Assembly: GCA_949152475.1 (NCBI GenBank)
Contig: OX424567.1
Location: forward strand, 16,207,402-16,271,401
Length of the DNA: 64,000 nt
Reading direction: 5' to 3'
Source of the DNA: Terebella lapidaria
Taxonomy: Eukaryota; Annelida; Polychaeta; Terebellida; Terebellidae
The notes under the pieces are model-generated. The model was not told the DNA's origin, did not search any database, and saw only the letters and a list, made by a program, of their open reading frames with translations. The translations under genes and the position numbers were made by a program. Of the stretch, positions 1 to 11,289 are shown one piece after another. How positions within the stretch are numbered: position 1 is the stretch's first letter; each line of letters begins with the position of its first letter.

Positions 1-320
1 GGAGAAGACTTTGGGGGATTTGTCGGATGCCCGGTCTCAGGTCCCGTTTCAGTAGTTCGTGGGTGAAAGGCAAAACAAGTTTTCTCCCGTGACGTTGACC
101 ATTCGTCACGCTCCCGTGGTTTCAACAGTTTACCACGATCAGCCTCTCACGACCAATAGTTCTGAGGAAGTTGCCTCGGACACGAATCGTCAGCTTTTGC
201 TATACAAGTCCAGTCTTTCGTTTTGTTATGAATAATATCTATCCATATCTGCATGTCTGGTTTTTTCACAGTTATACTCTGATTTTCATAACTTGTTAAC
301 ACTGTTTTTGACATTAGAGC
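1..320. other. Unassigned sequence at window start
   Basis: No gene can be supported here. One plus-strand frame starting at base 2 stays readable apart from a single stop near base 53 and ends near 230. It has no recognisable domain and could be a degraded retroelement fragment. Confidence 0.3.
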
Positions 321-1020
321 GTTGGGGGCGAAGCCCCCAACCCTCTACATGTCTATGTGCTGACTTTTTCATGGATGTTTCATGCCCACCTATCGACGCA
401 CGTTTTGGCATGTAAACGTTTAGATACCTACTTCAAATGAGAATTTTCTTTGTCCTTGACATAAAATCTCTCGAATTGATGGGAAACTTTGACTATTCCA
501 CAGATATATGAGGCATGAATCGATGTGCTAGGTTTGAGAAAATAACGTAAATGTTCAAATTATCGAAAAACGTCCCAAAATGGCGGAGCCGATGGAAATT
601 GACGTTCCCAGAATGCAAAGCAAATTTTACCACAATGACGCGTATTTTGAAACACAATTTCTGTTCAGCAATTCGTGTATGCATACATGCATGTGGTCAT
701 CTGCGTGTGGACTTTTTGGCGTTATGAAGTAAACACAGCGATTCGTCTGCGATGCCACGGCTACATTTACCGTAATTTGACGTATTTTATAACATGACAA
801 TTAAGCTGGTTTTCTGTGCTGGATTGCGAAGTCTTTTTATTCTTAACTGGTATTTTAATTTGCCCAGTAAAGGCATGTGTTAGGCTATATCTGATGTTAT
901 CAGATGCAGATATTCCTCATAGTTTCCAATGTTTTGAGGATATTTTAATGAGGTTCCATATCATTTTAGCAGGCATATCTGTTCCATTGATCGATTTTCA
1001 AAAAATTGTTTACTTATTAG
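320..1020. repeat. Left arm of a large imperfect inverted repeat
   Basis: Read in reverse complement, this segment matches about 3,765-4,060 and 5,230-5,590 on the other side of the region. Matching landmarks are the stretch around 360-470 against 5,450-5,560, the stretch around 560-640 against 5,280-5,350, and 700-790 against 3,950-4,050. The match is interrupted in the right arm by the foldback element at 4,064-5,227. At the outer edge lies a perfect hairpin at 322-342 with 9-bp arms and a GAA loop. The pair could be two oppositely oriented copies of one MITE-like repeat or the long terminal repeats of one element. Confidence 0.7.
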
Positions 1021-2240
1021 TAATATGAATGAAGTAGGCCATGTTTTTCATCCTAGTATACGGAAATGAATTGGAATCACATAGGGGATGAAATTATGGC
1101 TTCTTCTTTCTTTCTTTTTTTTTGGGGGGGGGGGGGGGGTAGGCCTTACGTTGTGTAAGATATATTCAGCTGCCGTGGTGCTGATGATGTGCTCTAATGT
1201 CGTCTTCCGCAGTTTGCTGCATTTTCTTGTTGTCTGATATTTTTGCGATGCTAAATGGTATCCTTCTATAACTTGTTATATTTCACCTGGGAGTCAAAAG
1301 GCATTTGTGCACCAAATTTAGCCTTGTCATTTAGTTTCTGGGCCCGCACATAAATTTTGCTATTGTTGGTTCAGCTATGCAGGTGCGTTGTCATGCATTT
1401 AGTTGCCTTTGTGATCTGTTAGTACTTCAAAATTCCTCATTATCGCCCAAGGACGAAAGTGTAAAGGTCATCAGCTGAATTCTCTGATTCATAATATCTC
1501 GAGTTGTAGAATTTCCAAAACCTCTGGCGATATTCACTAAGGGGTGAGGGTCTGCAATCTCTGATTGTCTCGTTATCAGCTGTGATTAAATAAGCCTAAC
1601 ACATAATAAAAGGATTGTATGACTATGTGTAGATAGACATGTTGTTTTGACCACATCAATGTTGCGACCGGTAACATGGAGAATTCACCACTGTCATGTG
1701 TCCCCATTATGACGTCATATATCACGTGCGCCATGACCAAGTATGAGTGCAAGTAGCGGACCGTTAATGAGTCTGCACCGCTATTATCGGCCCGCTACTG
1801 TCTCTTTGGTCAGTTTCCATGAATGATATAGCTTTTCTCGGCCCTCAAAATTGAGGTATATTCTACTGGTGATGCGTTCCTTGTTGATAATAATGTGTAG
1901 TGTCTGCATATATCAAGGGTTCGTATTGGTATACTATGTTTACTTACAGTATACTATATCTAAGGACCGGGACATATTTGTTATGCTTGTCAAAATTGGA
2001 TAAAATTGGATGTTCTGAAAAAAATGATAGTATTCCCTTCCACACATTGCACACAGAAAAATGCGAACGAGTCAAAGTTATCATATATTTAATGTACCAA
2101 TCAAATCACGATGACATCCACATGATATATGAGTCACGACAGTTTACGCAATCGAAATCCACATGCAATCACTGGAATAGTGGTGAAACAATTGAACCAT
2201 AGGCTGGCGATATAGAAAACAAGCATCACAACAGCAGAAC
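1021..2240. other. Non-coding stretch, no gene seen
   Basis: AT-rich DNA with a G homopolymer run at about 1,123-1,139. A short stretch near 1,265-1,305 resembles one near 12,805-12,840, so it contains a dispersed repeat fragment. Only short, unsupported open frames are present. Confidence 0.4.
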
Positions 2241-2448
2241 TTGAGGTTACGTGTGCGGCCACAGGGACAAAGGAGAGTAGAACCAGTACTCGAGGCTGAG
2301 TGAACACGAAAAAAAATCAAGGATAAGTAGACACGAAACCCATTTCTTGGTTAAACAACCAAACAAAATATTGTGGGTCTTGTTTCTATGTGATATGAAA
2401 ATTCTAATTGTGAACCTGAACGTTATGACAACCTGTCGAATATTTTGA

Positions 2449-2900
2449 TGTCCATGCGTAAATTGATTCTCACCTGCTCTTTTGTTGAGTTGCCCATTAT
2501 TCTTGCCCAAATGTGTTTTGGTTGAACTTTCCACAAAGGACTATGGTGTGTGTTTCCCTTGCTCAATATTTGGAAATCAACTTAAAGCCTATTGATTAGT
2601 TTGATAACAACAAAGATGTCCGCTTTGATAACAATATGAAACAATGAACTCGAATCGTATTGTAACTCGAACTCGTATTGTAATAACTCTCTACTTCCCT
2701 CTCACAGAGAGCATTTCTCGTAGATGGTCTTACACTACCATAGTACCTCCAATACTGGTGCCGAGCTTGTCCATGCGAAAATTGATTGTTACTCGCATTT
2801 GTTTGTCGACTCGTCCATTATTCTTGCCAAAATGTGTTTTAGTTGCACTTTCCACAAATGACCAAGGTGTGTGTTTTCTTTGTTCAATATTTGCTACTTA
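2449..2900 (+). repeat. Diverged direct repeat, spacing about 322 bp
   Basis: About 130 bp starting near 2,449 recurs in the same orientation starting near 2,771. Both carry the same succession of landmarks (a CATTATTCTTGCC word, AATGTGTTTT, CTTTCCACAAA, GGTGTGTGTTT and CAATATTTG). The copies are diverged and not coding. A tandem duplication or two copies of a short repeat would both explain it. Confidence 0.6.
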
Positions 2901-2904
2901 ACTT

Positions 2905-3764
2905 TGTTGTAATCTGAGATTATGACATAAAATATGGATAATGTCATCGCTGACTTAATTCGGTAGCAATAAGTCCACGCATGGACAAGCTCCTCACCAG
3001 TAGTACCATGGGGTCAAAATTACACTAACAGATATAGTACGGCTAACGCCGCACAATAATGCTGCTTATTGTCCGGATGTACTAAAAACGCACTAATTTC
3101 AGCTGGTTCCGTTTTGCGAGGTCTCCCGCAGTGACGGGCAGGGAGTGATTCCACGGTGGACATACGTTGCGCGCTTTTGTGCTTCGCCCGTTTATTATGC
3201 TGTGAACTGTAGTTCACAATGCCTCATGTCAGATGTCATAGATGTTTGTGTGGTACAACGGGGGTCGCAAATATTGTCAGTCTGTTTGCCCAGGCAGTGA
3301 TTTTTTGCACGCACTGATATAACGCTGATGTAATAGAATCATATTAGAATCGCACTTAGAATAGGATATAGGCCTATGCGCATAAAAAAACCTGGAGTGA
3401 GGACTCGAGCACTGGGGAATAATGGCGAGATATTAATTTAATTCATAAATAAAAAAAAAACAGCGAAACATTTCCTCCGGACATATTCTTAACACTTTCC
3501 ATTCCTACTATTCGGTAGCTTGGTAAGAATTACGGAAACAAGAAAATGCAGCTAACTTCGAGAGTCGACGTTAGAGCTCGAGCACATCATCAGCACCAAG
3601 ACAGCTGAATGAATCTTGCTCAACGTTACCCCTCCTTCTAAAAAAAATGCTACCATACCCTCCTCCATATGATTCCAAATCATTCCCGTATATTATGATG
3701 ATTAGGCCTACTTCATTTATATTCCTTTTATATCCTATTTATATAGTGAACATTTATATTGAAC
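2905..3764. other. Non-coding stretch, no gene seen
   Basis: No domain, splice-supported exon or clear mobile element is recognised. An A-run occurs around 3,450. Short open frames here look random. Confidence 0.35.
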
Positions 3765-5590
3765 TCCCTGAAACAGATACACCTGCTAAAATGATATGAA
3801 CCTCAATAAAATATCTTTGAAAATATTGGAAACTATGAGGAATATCAGCATGATATCATGATTATGATATAGCCTAACATATGCCTACTGGGCTAATTGA
3901 AAGACCAGTTTGAAATATAAAGGCTTCGCGAACCCAGCATGCAACACCTTGTCATGTGATAAAATATGTCAAATTATGGTAAAGGTAGCCGGGGCATCGC
4001 AGACGAATCGTACGTTGTGTTTACTTCATAACACCGAAGAATGCCACACGCAAGCTTACATGTACACCCTGCCAAATGGCATAGAGCGTTGTCCGGTCTA
4101 GTTCTTTTGTTTAGGGGTCGGGTCATGTTGTTGTCAACGCTGTCATGCTAACTTTTTGGCAGCTGATGCCGACACATGGGGAGTAAAGCATTTTTTCTGT
4201 AAAATTCTGACCATATTACCTTAGATCGGGGGTTCGATGCAGGGTAAGAGATACTAATGTACAAATTTATGCTGTCTAATTATCCATAGGAAACTGATTT
4301 GTTTATAAATAGGCCCTCGCCCACAGACGTGGTCCACAGATATGTAGTGTCCAAACATTGATCACAATGTTTTCAAAACTTATGGCCCGTGTACAGCAAC
4401 ACTGTATGAACTGGAGGTGTCAAATACTTCAAACTTCAATTATGAGCAATATAAAGGTCCAACGTCATCCGAATAGAGCTCTAATAACTTATTATTGAAT
4501 CGCTTGTGGCGTGTCAACGCTCTAAGGACGTGGTGTACGCTCTAAAGCTGCCTGGTGAATGTTAACAGTCTGGATTTACTTGCAGTAATGGGTAGTCTTT
4601 AGGTGTAATATCCAAAACGGGTTCATGGGAACTTCACATAAAACGCTTCAGAAAATTGTTACTTGTTCATCAAACAACCAAAAAACATTCCCATTGACTG
4701 TTTATACTTCCTGGAGAAGGTCTATGTAACATTGACCAGATAGCGCTAGAGCGTAGACCATGTCCTTAGAGCGTTGACACGCAAAAGCATTACAATTATA
4801 AATTATTACAGCCCTATTTAGATGACGGTGTGCATTTATTTTGCTCACAATTGAAGTTTAGAGTATTTGAAACCTCCAGTTCATACAGTGTTGCTGTACG
4901 CGGGCCGTAAGTATCGAATACATTGCGATCAATCTTTGGACACTACATAATTGTGGGCCACATCCGTGGGCGAAGGCCTATTTCTTAACAAACCAGACTC
5001 CAATGGATAATTGGACAGGACAGGATTATACATTTGTATCTCACACACTGCATCGGAAACTCGTTCTAAAGTAATATGGTCAGTATTTTACAGAAAAAAA
5101 TATTTTACTCACCATGTGTCGTAATCAGTTCAGAGAAAGTTCGCCTTACAGCGTTGACAATAACATGACCTGACCCCTAAACAAAAGAACTAGGTCGGAC
5201 AACGCTCTATGCCATTTGGCAGGGTGTGTATGCATGCACGAATTGCTACACAGAAACTTGTGTGTTCCAAAAATTGTGTGTTCCAAAAGTTTCTAAATTT
5301 GCTTTGCATTCTGGGAACGTCAATTTCCATCGGCTCCGCCATTTTGACATTTTCAAGACGATCTGAGCATTTTACGTAATTTTCTCGAACCCAGCATCGA
5401 TTTATGCATTCTGCATGATTAGTGGAAAATTCAGACTTGCCATCAATTCGAGAGATTTTATGTCTAGGACGAAGGAAATCCTCATTCGAAGTAGGTGTCT
5501 GAACGTTTACATGCCAAAACGAGCGTCGATAGGTTGGCATGAAACCTCCATAAAAAAGTCTGCACATAGACATGTAGAGAGTTGGAGGGC
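3765..5590. repeat. Right arm of large inverted repeat, split by a foldback element
   Basis: The flanks of the foldback element (3,765-4,063 and 5,228-5,590) together align in reverse complement with 320-1,020. This shows that the element at 4,064-5,227 was inserted into an older repeat copy. The outer end is cut by the start of the LINE at about 5,590. Confidence 0.65.
4064..5227. mobile_element. Foldback-type element with about 480-bp inverted arms
   Basis: The two ends are near-perfect inverted repeats beginning ACACCCTGCCAAATGGC. The similarity continues inward for roughly 480 bp on each side (for example 4,150-4,300 against 4,990-5,130, and 4,420-4,545 against 4,745-4,870). The centre is only about 200 bp and has no coding capacity. 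The word AGAGCGTTG recurs at terminal, subterminal and central positions of the arms. Target-site duplication is not clear. The left arm of the surrounding repeat near 660-700 supplies an approximate empty site. Foldback/long-TIR non-autonomous DNA transposon is the best description; the superfamily is unknown. Confidence 0.8.
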
Positions 5591-8164
5591 TGTCATATAT
5601 CTATACATCATTATAATGACGATCATGTCATAGGTTGCAATGTTAATGTTGGTAATTGTTGTGTACAGTTCCTCAATGTCTATATCCCATATCAATGTGA
5701 TGAAAATTGTGATGATTATATGTTCTATCTTGGCAAGTTACATGCTATAGTGGATGAGTCAGAAACCTCTTATCTAGTTCTACTTGGAGATTTTAATGCT
5801 AAAGTTGGGTCTAGGTTTGAGAAGGAATTGTTGAAGTTTTGTACTGACTCTGAGATGGAGGTATCTGACTATAACAGGTTCGGTCGATTTGCTGATGTAT
5901 TCACTTATGTTAGCGATGCACATGCTACAACTTCGTGGTTAGATCATTATATATGTAGTCATGGGGAAGATCGTTTGTTATCGGACCTTGATATCTTAGA
6001 CAAAGTTCCCAGTTCTGACCACCTTCCTTTGTCTGCGTCCTTTGTGATTCCTGATGGGGTCACTAGTAACCTGAAAGACAGTGATACCTTATCTTGTAAT
6101 AGTACTGTTAATATCTCGAATTGGTCCAAATGTTCGGAAACAGATATCGATAGGTATTATAATATGACGCGTTCTTTACTATCTAATATTGATCTCCCAG
6201 TTGACGTTATACTTTGCAACGATGTCCAATGCAAATCAGAGGCTCATAGGGCATATCTTGATAGAATGTATGGGGATATATTCCAATCATTGATCAAATC
6301 TGGTGATATGTGTATTCCCAGTACAAAGTGTTCAAATTCTAGTGATTATATTGTCCCAGGTTGGAATGACTATGTTCGTGATTCTCACACGGAAGCACGG
6401 CAGGCCTATATTGCGTGGCGAGACTCGGGCAAGCCTCGAGAGGGGCCCCTTCGTGATCTCATGACTGCTACCCGCCTTCGATTTAAATATAATTATCGAC
6501 AGTGCCTAGCGATTGAAGATACAACACGGGCAGATGGGCTCGCTAATTCACTATGTGATAAGGATATGGTTACTTTTTGGAAAACAATCAGGAAAGTAAA
6601 CAGAAAATCTGTCCCTCTAGCTTCTACCATTGATGACGTTTCTGGTGGTAGTGAAATATGTGAAACTTGGAAGAATCATCATTCTGATTTATTGAACTGT
6701 GTCCACTCAGATTCTGCTGGAAAGTTTGTTGAGAATAATTGTAGTTCTGTCTCTAAACATGACTTAATTTCCATTTGCCCCAGTCATGTCACATGTGCTC
6801 TCAAACATCTCAAAAAGGGCAAGGCTGTAGGTCACGATTTGTTGGCTGCAGAGCACTTTATTCATGCTCATGACTCTATATCGGTATTGTTGTCAATGTT
6901 ATTCACTTCTTGTATGTCGCATGGTTATTTGCCAAGTGTACTTTTGAAAACCATTATTGTCCCATTGGTAAAAAATAAGACCAGCAATATCTGCGACAAA
7001 TCTAATTATAGGCCCATAGCCTTGGTTACCTCATCCTCAAAGATATTTGAGCTGATTCTGTTGGATTTGATTGATGAATATATTACTACTACTGATAATC
7101 AGTTTGGTTTTAAGCGTAATATGGGAACTGACATGTGTGTTTATACACTGAAAAGTGTCATAGAATATTATCGTTGTCATGGTAGCACAGTTTTTACTTG
7201 TTATCTTGATGCCTCGAAAGCATTTGACCGTGTCAATCATTGGCTATTGTTTAAAAAATTGTTTGAACGTGGTGTCCCATCCCTGATTGTTCGACTTTTG
7301 TGTTATTGGTACAGAACTCAGGAGTTTTGTGTCAAATGGGGTTCGGTTACTTCTGATGAATTTTTTACTACAAACGGTGTCCGTCAGGGTGGAATTTTAT
7401 CTCCCAGGTTATTTGCCTTATATATGGACGTCCTCAGTCGTGTACTCCAAAAGCTACAGGCTGGTTGCTATCTAGGTTCAGTATCTATGAATCATCTATT
7501 TTATGCAGATGATATTTGCCTCCTTGCACCCTCAGCTTTAGGACTTCAGTTACTTCTCAATGCTTGTGAGTTGTATGGCTTTTCTCACGATATTTTGTAC
7601 AATCCATCGAAATCAAACTGTATTATTGTTCCCCCAAGCAAGGGCAGGCAGTTGTCGTCCCCATCTGTTTTCCTTAATGGTAATATTATTGGCCAAGTCG
7701 ATAGTGCTAAGTACCTCGGTGTGATTATCAGTAGGTCTTTCGATGATCGCCAAGATATAAAAAGGCAACTTCATAGTCTATATGCTAGTGCTAATACCAT
7801 TTTGCTCAAGTTTGCACATTGTTCTATATCTGTCAAATGTCGTTTGGTTGAGTCTTTCTGTTTGAACTTCTATTGCCCTTACTTGTGGCGCACCTCGAGT
7901 AAGCAAGCGCTGTCTAAACTTCGCGTTGCTTACAATAATGTATATCGCAAGATTCTTGGCTATAATAGGTGGGATAGTGCTTCGAATATGTTTCTGTCTA
8001 ATCGGATCGATACCTTTGATGCCAGACATAGGAAGTCGTGCTTTTCCTTTATTAGGAGACTTCAAATTAGTTCGAACACACTGATTCAAACACTCAATAA
8101 CAATAATTGGTGCAGCAACAATTACTTGTTTAATCATTGGCACTCTCTTCTGTATTTGACATAG
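5582..8164 (+). CDS. LINE ORF2 fragment: endonuclease/reverse transcriptase
   Basis: The 860-codon frame is the C-terminal part of a non-LTR retrotransposon polyprotein. Residues about 30-155 are the back half of an exonuclease-endonuclease-phosphatase domain, with the GDFNA motif and a later SDHLPL motif carrying catalytic Asp/His. The catalytic residues of the first third are missing, so it cannot encode a full endonuclease. Residues about 410-700 form a reverse transcriptase with NYRPIAL, LDASKAFDRV, GVRQGGILSP and the FYADD catalytic box. A C-terminal region of about 150 residues follows. The annotated start is only the first start-like codon after the truncation and is probably not a natural initiation site. 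The arrangement fits CR1/jockey/I-type elements; exact clade is not certain. No frameshift or stop interrupts it. Confidence 0.85.
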   Translation: MEGCHISIHHYNDDHVIGCNVNVGNCCVQFLNVYIPYQCDENCDDYMFYLGKLHAIVDESETSYLVLLGDFNAKVGSRFEKELLKFCTDSEMEVSDYNRFGRFADVFTYVSDAHATTSWLDHYICSHGEDRLLSDLDILDKVPSSDHLPLSASFVIPDGVTSNLKDSDTLSCNSTVNISNWSKCSETDIDRYYNMTRSLLSNIDLPVDVILCNDVQCKSEAHRAYLDRMYGDIFQSLIKSGDMCIPSTKCSNSSDYIVPGWNDYVRDSHTEARQAYIAWRDSGKPREGPLRDLMTATRLRFKYNYRQCLAIEDTTRADGLANSLCDKDMVTFWKTIRKVNRKSVPLASTIDDVSGGSEICETWKNHHSDLLNCVHSDSAGKFVENNCSSVSKHDLISICPSHVTCALKHLKKGKAVGHDLLAAEHFIHAHDSISVLLSMLFTSCMSHGYLPSVLLKTIIVPLVKNKTSNICDKSNYRPIALVTSSSKIFELILLDLIDEYITTTDNQFGFKRNMGTDMCVYTLKSVIEYYRCHGSTVFTCYLDASKAFDRVNHWLLFKKLFERGVPSLIVRLLCYWYRTQEFCVKWGSVTSDEFFTTNGVRQGGILSPRLFALYMDVLSRVLQKLQAGCYLGSVSMNHLFYADDICLLAPSALGLQLLLNACELYGFSHDILYNPSKSNCIIVPPSKGRQLSSPSVFLNGNIIGQVDSAKYLGVIISRSFDDRQDIKRQLHSLYASANTILLKFAHCSISVKCRLVESFCLNFYCPYLWRTSSKQALSKLRVAYNNVYRKILGYNRWDSASNMFLSNRIDTFDARHRKSCFSFIRRLQISSNTLIQTLNNNNWCSNNYLFNHWHSLLYLT

Positions 8165-8265
8165 ATGCCATCTCCATACTATTTATGTTATGCGTTTTTA
8201 TGATGTATTGTCCTCTTTTTATATGGGTGTTTATACCTGAAATAAAGCATTAATATTATTATTAT
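5590..8265 (+). mobile_element. 5'-truncated CR1/jockey-type LINE
   Basis: The body is one long frame encoding a partial endonuclease and a complete reverse transcriptase. It is followed by about 75 bp of 3' sequence with an AATAAA signal at about 8,240 and a tail of short ATT repeats ending near 8,265. The upstream junction near 5,590 abuts the inverted-repeat arm, and the first part of the endonuclease is missing, so the copy is 5' truncated. No convincing target duplication was found. The open frame suggests a fairly recent insertion. Confidence 0.8.
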
Positions 8266-8269
8266 AAAA

Positions 8270-8545
8270 ATCAAAACTGATGTTTGGTGTATAATGTAGC
8301 TGACAGTTCTCCAACATTACCTCGGCATGTCCGGGGAATATAGTACCTTGAATTTCGAGTGGCTAAGGATACTAAGTCATTTCAATAACAACAAATATTT
8401 GGATTATTATTTACTGACAATGTGTTATGTTGATACATATTTGTATATACATCCATCCATACTTAGAATCAGTTTTTGTGCGTCGAAGTCACCCCTTGCT
8501 GGAACAAGGAAGATTTTATCTTGATACAATATAGTGTAATTACAG
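8270..8545. other. Spacer upstream of the plus-strand IRG gene
   Basis: AT-rich DNA between the LINE tail and the first supportable IRG exon. Any promoter or first exon of the GTPase gene should lie here or further upstream, but no signal is convincing. Confidence 0.3.
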
Positions 8546-10614
8546 GATGTCGAACTGGTGAAGACTCCCAAACTCACGATACTGAGGCAGCTATAGACGA
8601 CGATCGTGAAGCACCTGACAATGCGTCAGAATCTGGTGACGCTGATATACTGAATATATTCTAACCATAAACACTGCTTTTGCCGATATAAATAATTATC
8701 GTGTCGTTCATGGGACAGAGTAAAACAACTTTTGCCCCCCCCCCCACAACCAGTCCAACTTCGGGTCATGATGATTCAGCCCTTCAAGCCACAAACCCCA
8801 ATGATGAAATGTTGCGTACTGTTGTACAAGGCAATTCTCTTACACATCTTAAGAATAAATGTATCTTCATTCAAACCAATTAAACAAGTTAAGTGAGGTG
8901 TAATGATTCCACCATCCCGTGTGTGGTGCCTGTGATATAGTCCAGATTATAGTTTTAACTATAATCTGGTATATTGTTTACACCTGTCGTTGGTCGGTGA
9001 TAAGTACGCCACAAGGTCTGATGAGCTGTGTAATGAAACTATTGTTTCAATTAAATAAAGTCACAGTTTATCAGGACTACAATGGAATAATATCAAGCTA
9101 CATTTTCAACAGCGAAAATACCTCGTGGTCTTCTCCAAGCGGCTGGACAGAGTGACACAATGGTACACCCTCACCCACAAGGTGAATCTGAGAGACCTCT
9201 CGGTTGATATATATGTATGATTCAAACGAAAAATCATTTGTTCTTTCCAAGAACAATTGTGATGTGAAACTTCTGTTTCTTTCCACAAGGCTCTGTATCA
9301 AAAGTTCGGGTCACCCCGAATCAGACACAGACGGAGCTGTCCGAGAGCATCAAAAGAAAGAAACGGGACAACACAACCTACAGAGTGGACGAAATGGTTG
9401 ATGACATCGACAAAACTGTGACAGACTTCATGAACTCGCCAGTGAACATCGCTGTCACCGGCAGAAGCGGCACAGGAAAATCCACGCTCATTAACAGTAT
9501 ACTTAATGTTCATCCGTGTGATGAGCAGGCGGCAAAAGTAGATATCGTTGAAATGACAACAGATGTTGTTGGCTATGAACATCCCGGTCTCCCCCGTGTT
9601 ATTCTTTGGGATTTCCCTGGGGTTGGCACAAATTTATTCACCAGGGAGAAATATCTGGACACCGTCAATTTTTCCAGTTACGATGCCTTCATTATTATTT
9701 GCAGCGATCGAATTTATGAAGACGATACATGGTTAGCAAACCAGGCTGTAAAACTTTCTAAACCATTCTATTTTGTGAGGTCCAAAATCGACCATGCACT
9801 CGAAAGTGCATTGATTGACCAGCGTTTAGAACCTGGTCAAGCGCTTCTAAAGATCAGAGAAGATGCCAATAAAAATCTTGCTGCACATGGCATAAATAAC
9901 GTCAAAATATTCCTTGTTAGTGGTAGGCACTTTTATCAGACTGTGTGGGATTTTCCTTTGCTAATGAAGGAACTCAAGGACCACACGCCAGCTAAAAACG
10001 CCTCAGCTCTGGTCATGGCCATGGTGTCCTGTTCAAAAGAAATTATCGCCCAAAAGAAAAAAATATTCCTGCAGAGAATACCGGACATATCCAAACGGGC
10101 AGGCAAGTGTGGGGACGGCTACAGAGACCTTATCATGGATGAGATCAAGCTATACGTTGAGCGTTTTGGGGTGACTGATGCTGATTTCAAAAATTGGGAG
10201 GTGGATGTTACGAAGCTGGAACCTAAGTTGCAGGAAATCAAGAAAACGCTCCATGAAAAGATGGAGAAGTATATGGATGAGCGAAACATGGGGGGTAGCT
10301 TCCGTTACGCGATGGCTCAATGGAGTTTATTTAGCGGGTATGAGTGGGCAAAAAATGCAATCGCTGAGCATGAATCAACTTACAAAAGTAAGAGCAGAGA
10401 AGCTACCGATATGGCCGAGGGAAACAGCACTAAATTGATCGAGAAAACCGCAAAAGACGTGCTGAGGTCTGCGCTAGATGAATGTGAGAAGTTAGCCTGC
10501 GGGGTTCTGGATCAGAGGCAGGAGTCTGGTGGACATAGGTTTTTCAAAAAGGTGTCTGGTCTGGTTTCATCAGCGAAGAACTGGTTCAGTCCAATCGAAA
10601 AGATGCTCAGTTGA
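8546..10614 (+). CDS. IRG-like (immunity-related) GTPase, plus-strand gene
   Basis: Two exons are supported: 8,546-8,635 (acidic, Ser/Thr-rich) and 9,290-10,614. The junction TCTG|GTGACG to CCACAAG|GC keeps frame (phase 1) and mirrors the exon layout of the two minus-strand paralogues. The main exon encodes a P-loop GTPase with GRSGTGKS (G1), DFPGVGT (G3) and RSKID (G4), followed by a helical C-terminal region of about 200 residues. The RSKID form of G4 and the overall length match the IRG family, known in vertebrates as interferon-inducible cell-autonomous defence GTPases; invertebrate homologues exist. The true start is unresolved. The first exon has no in-frame ATG and its only ATG (8,547) hits a stop after four codons. 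Either an upstream exon is missing or ATG 9,394 is used. No membrane segment is visible. Diverged from the other two copies. Confidence 0.8.
8636..9289 (+). other. Intron of plus-strand IRG gene
   Basis: It begins GTGACG and ends TTTCCACAAG after a pyrimidine-rich tract. It contains a C-run at about 8,739-8,748 and a perfect inverted repeat at 8,942-8,969 (13-bp arms, TT loop). No other feature is seen. Confidence 0.55.
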
Positions 10615-10821
10615 ACACACACTGTCACCAAAAATCTGTCATTGCACTTGAATGGCTCCAATATATAAGAAGTTGATTACTATTATTCGACTATAGATAC
10701 TGTAAAAAAAAAGTACCATGCGATGTTTAAATAATTCAGTGAAATGAGTTTTGTAGGAAGCGAGTGATGATGAGTGATGAAAACAGTGACTAGAGTACCC
10801 AATTTTTAGCTGCGCCGATAA

Positions 10822-11282
10822 GGCCATTCCTGTTTAATTTTCTGTTTCTCGTCCCCGCGCGCCTAGCTTTTGGTGAAATTCTGAGAAAAAACAAACAAGA
10901 TAAATATGTAATATTGTGGGAATGGATGGGATTTTGACACACATTATTCCGCCAATCTCTGTAAAGCTCTCTCATAGTGGTCTTGCAGCACAACTCATCT
11001 GACTGGCGAGTGAGTGCACAAGATGTATCCTGTGTTTTGCTGAAAGTAACGTTTTAAATTAACAATTCGTACCACAAATACAGTTCTAGGATTCAATATG
11101 GAACTATGATGTATCTTTAGATGCTCAAACACATAGGTGCCCTATCTCAACATCGCTTGCATTCAGAGAATCATTGCAATGTGTGTGTTTTTTATTTGAG
11201 GGTCCATTTGTTTTTTTCGGCCCTCCCTCCTAGCTTTTGATTTTCCAAAGGACGAGAAACAGAAAATTAACCAGGAGTGGCC
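10822..11282. mobile_element. Harbinger-like MITE (461 bp) with TAA target duplication
   Basis: The ends are inverted repeats of about 30 bp beginning GGCCATTCCTG, and they are flanked by TAA on both sides (10,819-10,821 and 11,283-11,285). The same termini, in opposite orientation, bound the larger element at 16,397-17,579. A 3-bp TWA-type duplication and GG-starting inverted repeats are typical of PIF/Harbinger elements. No transposase is encoded. Confidence 0.75.
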
Positions 11283-11289
11283 TAAGCTA

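Noticed and set aside
322..342. GTTGGGGGC/GCCCCCAAC hairpin as a Helitron 3' end or terminator
   Set aside because: No CTRR end follows at the usual distance and no partner 5' end was found; bacterial-type terminators do not apply in this genome.
1900..2202. 100-codon plus-strand frame
   Set aside because: No domain, no splice context and AT-rich composition; likely random.
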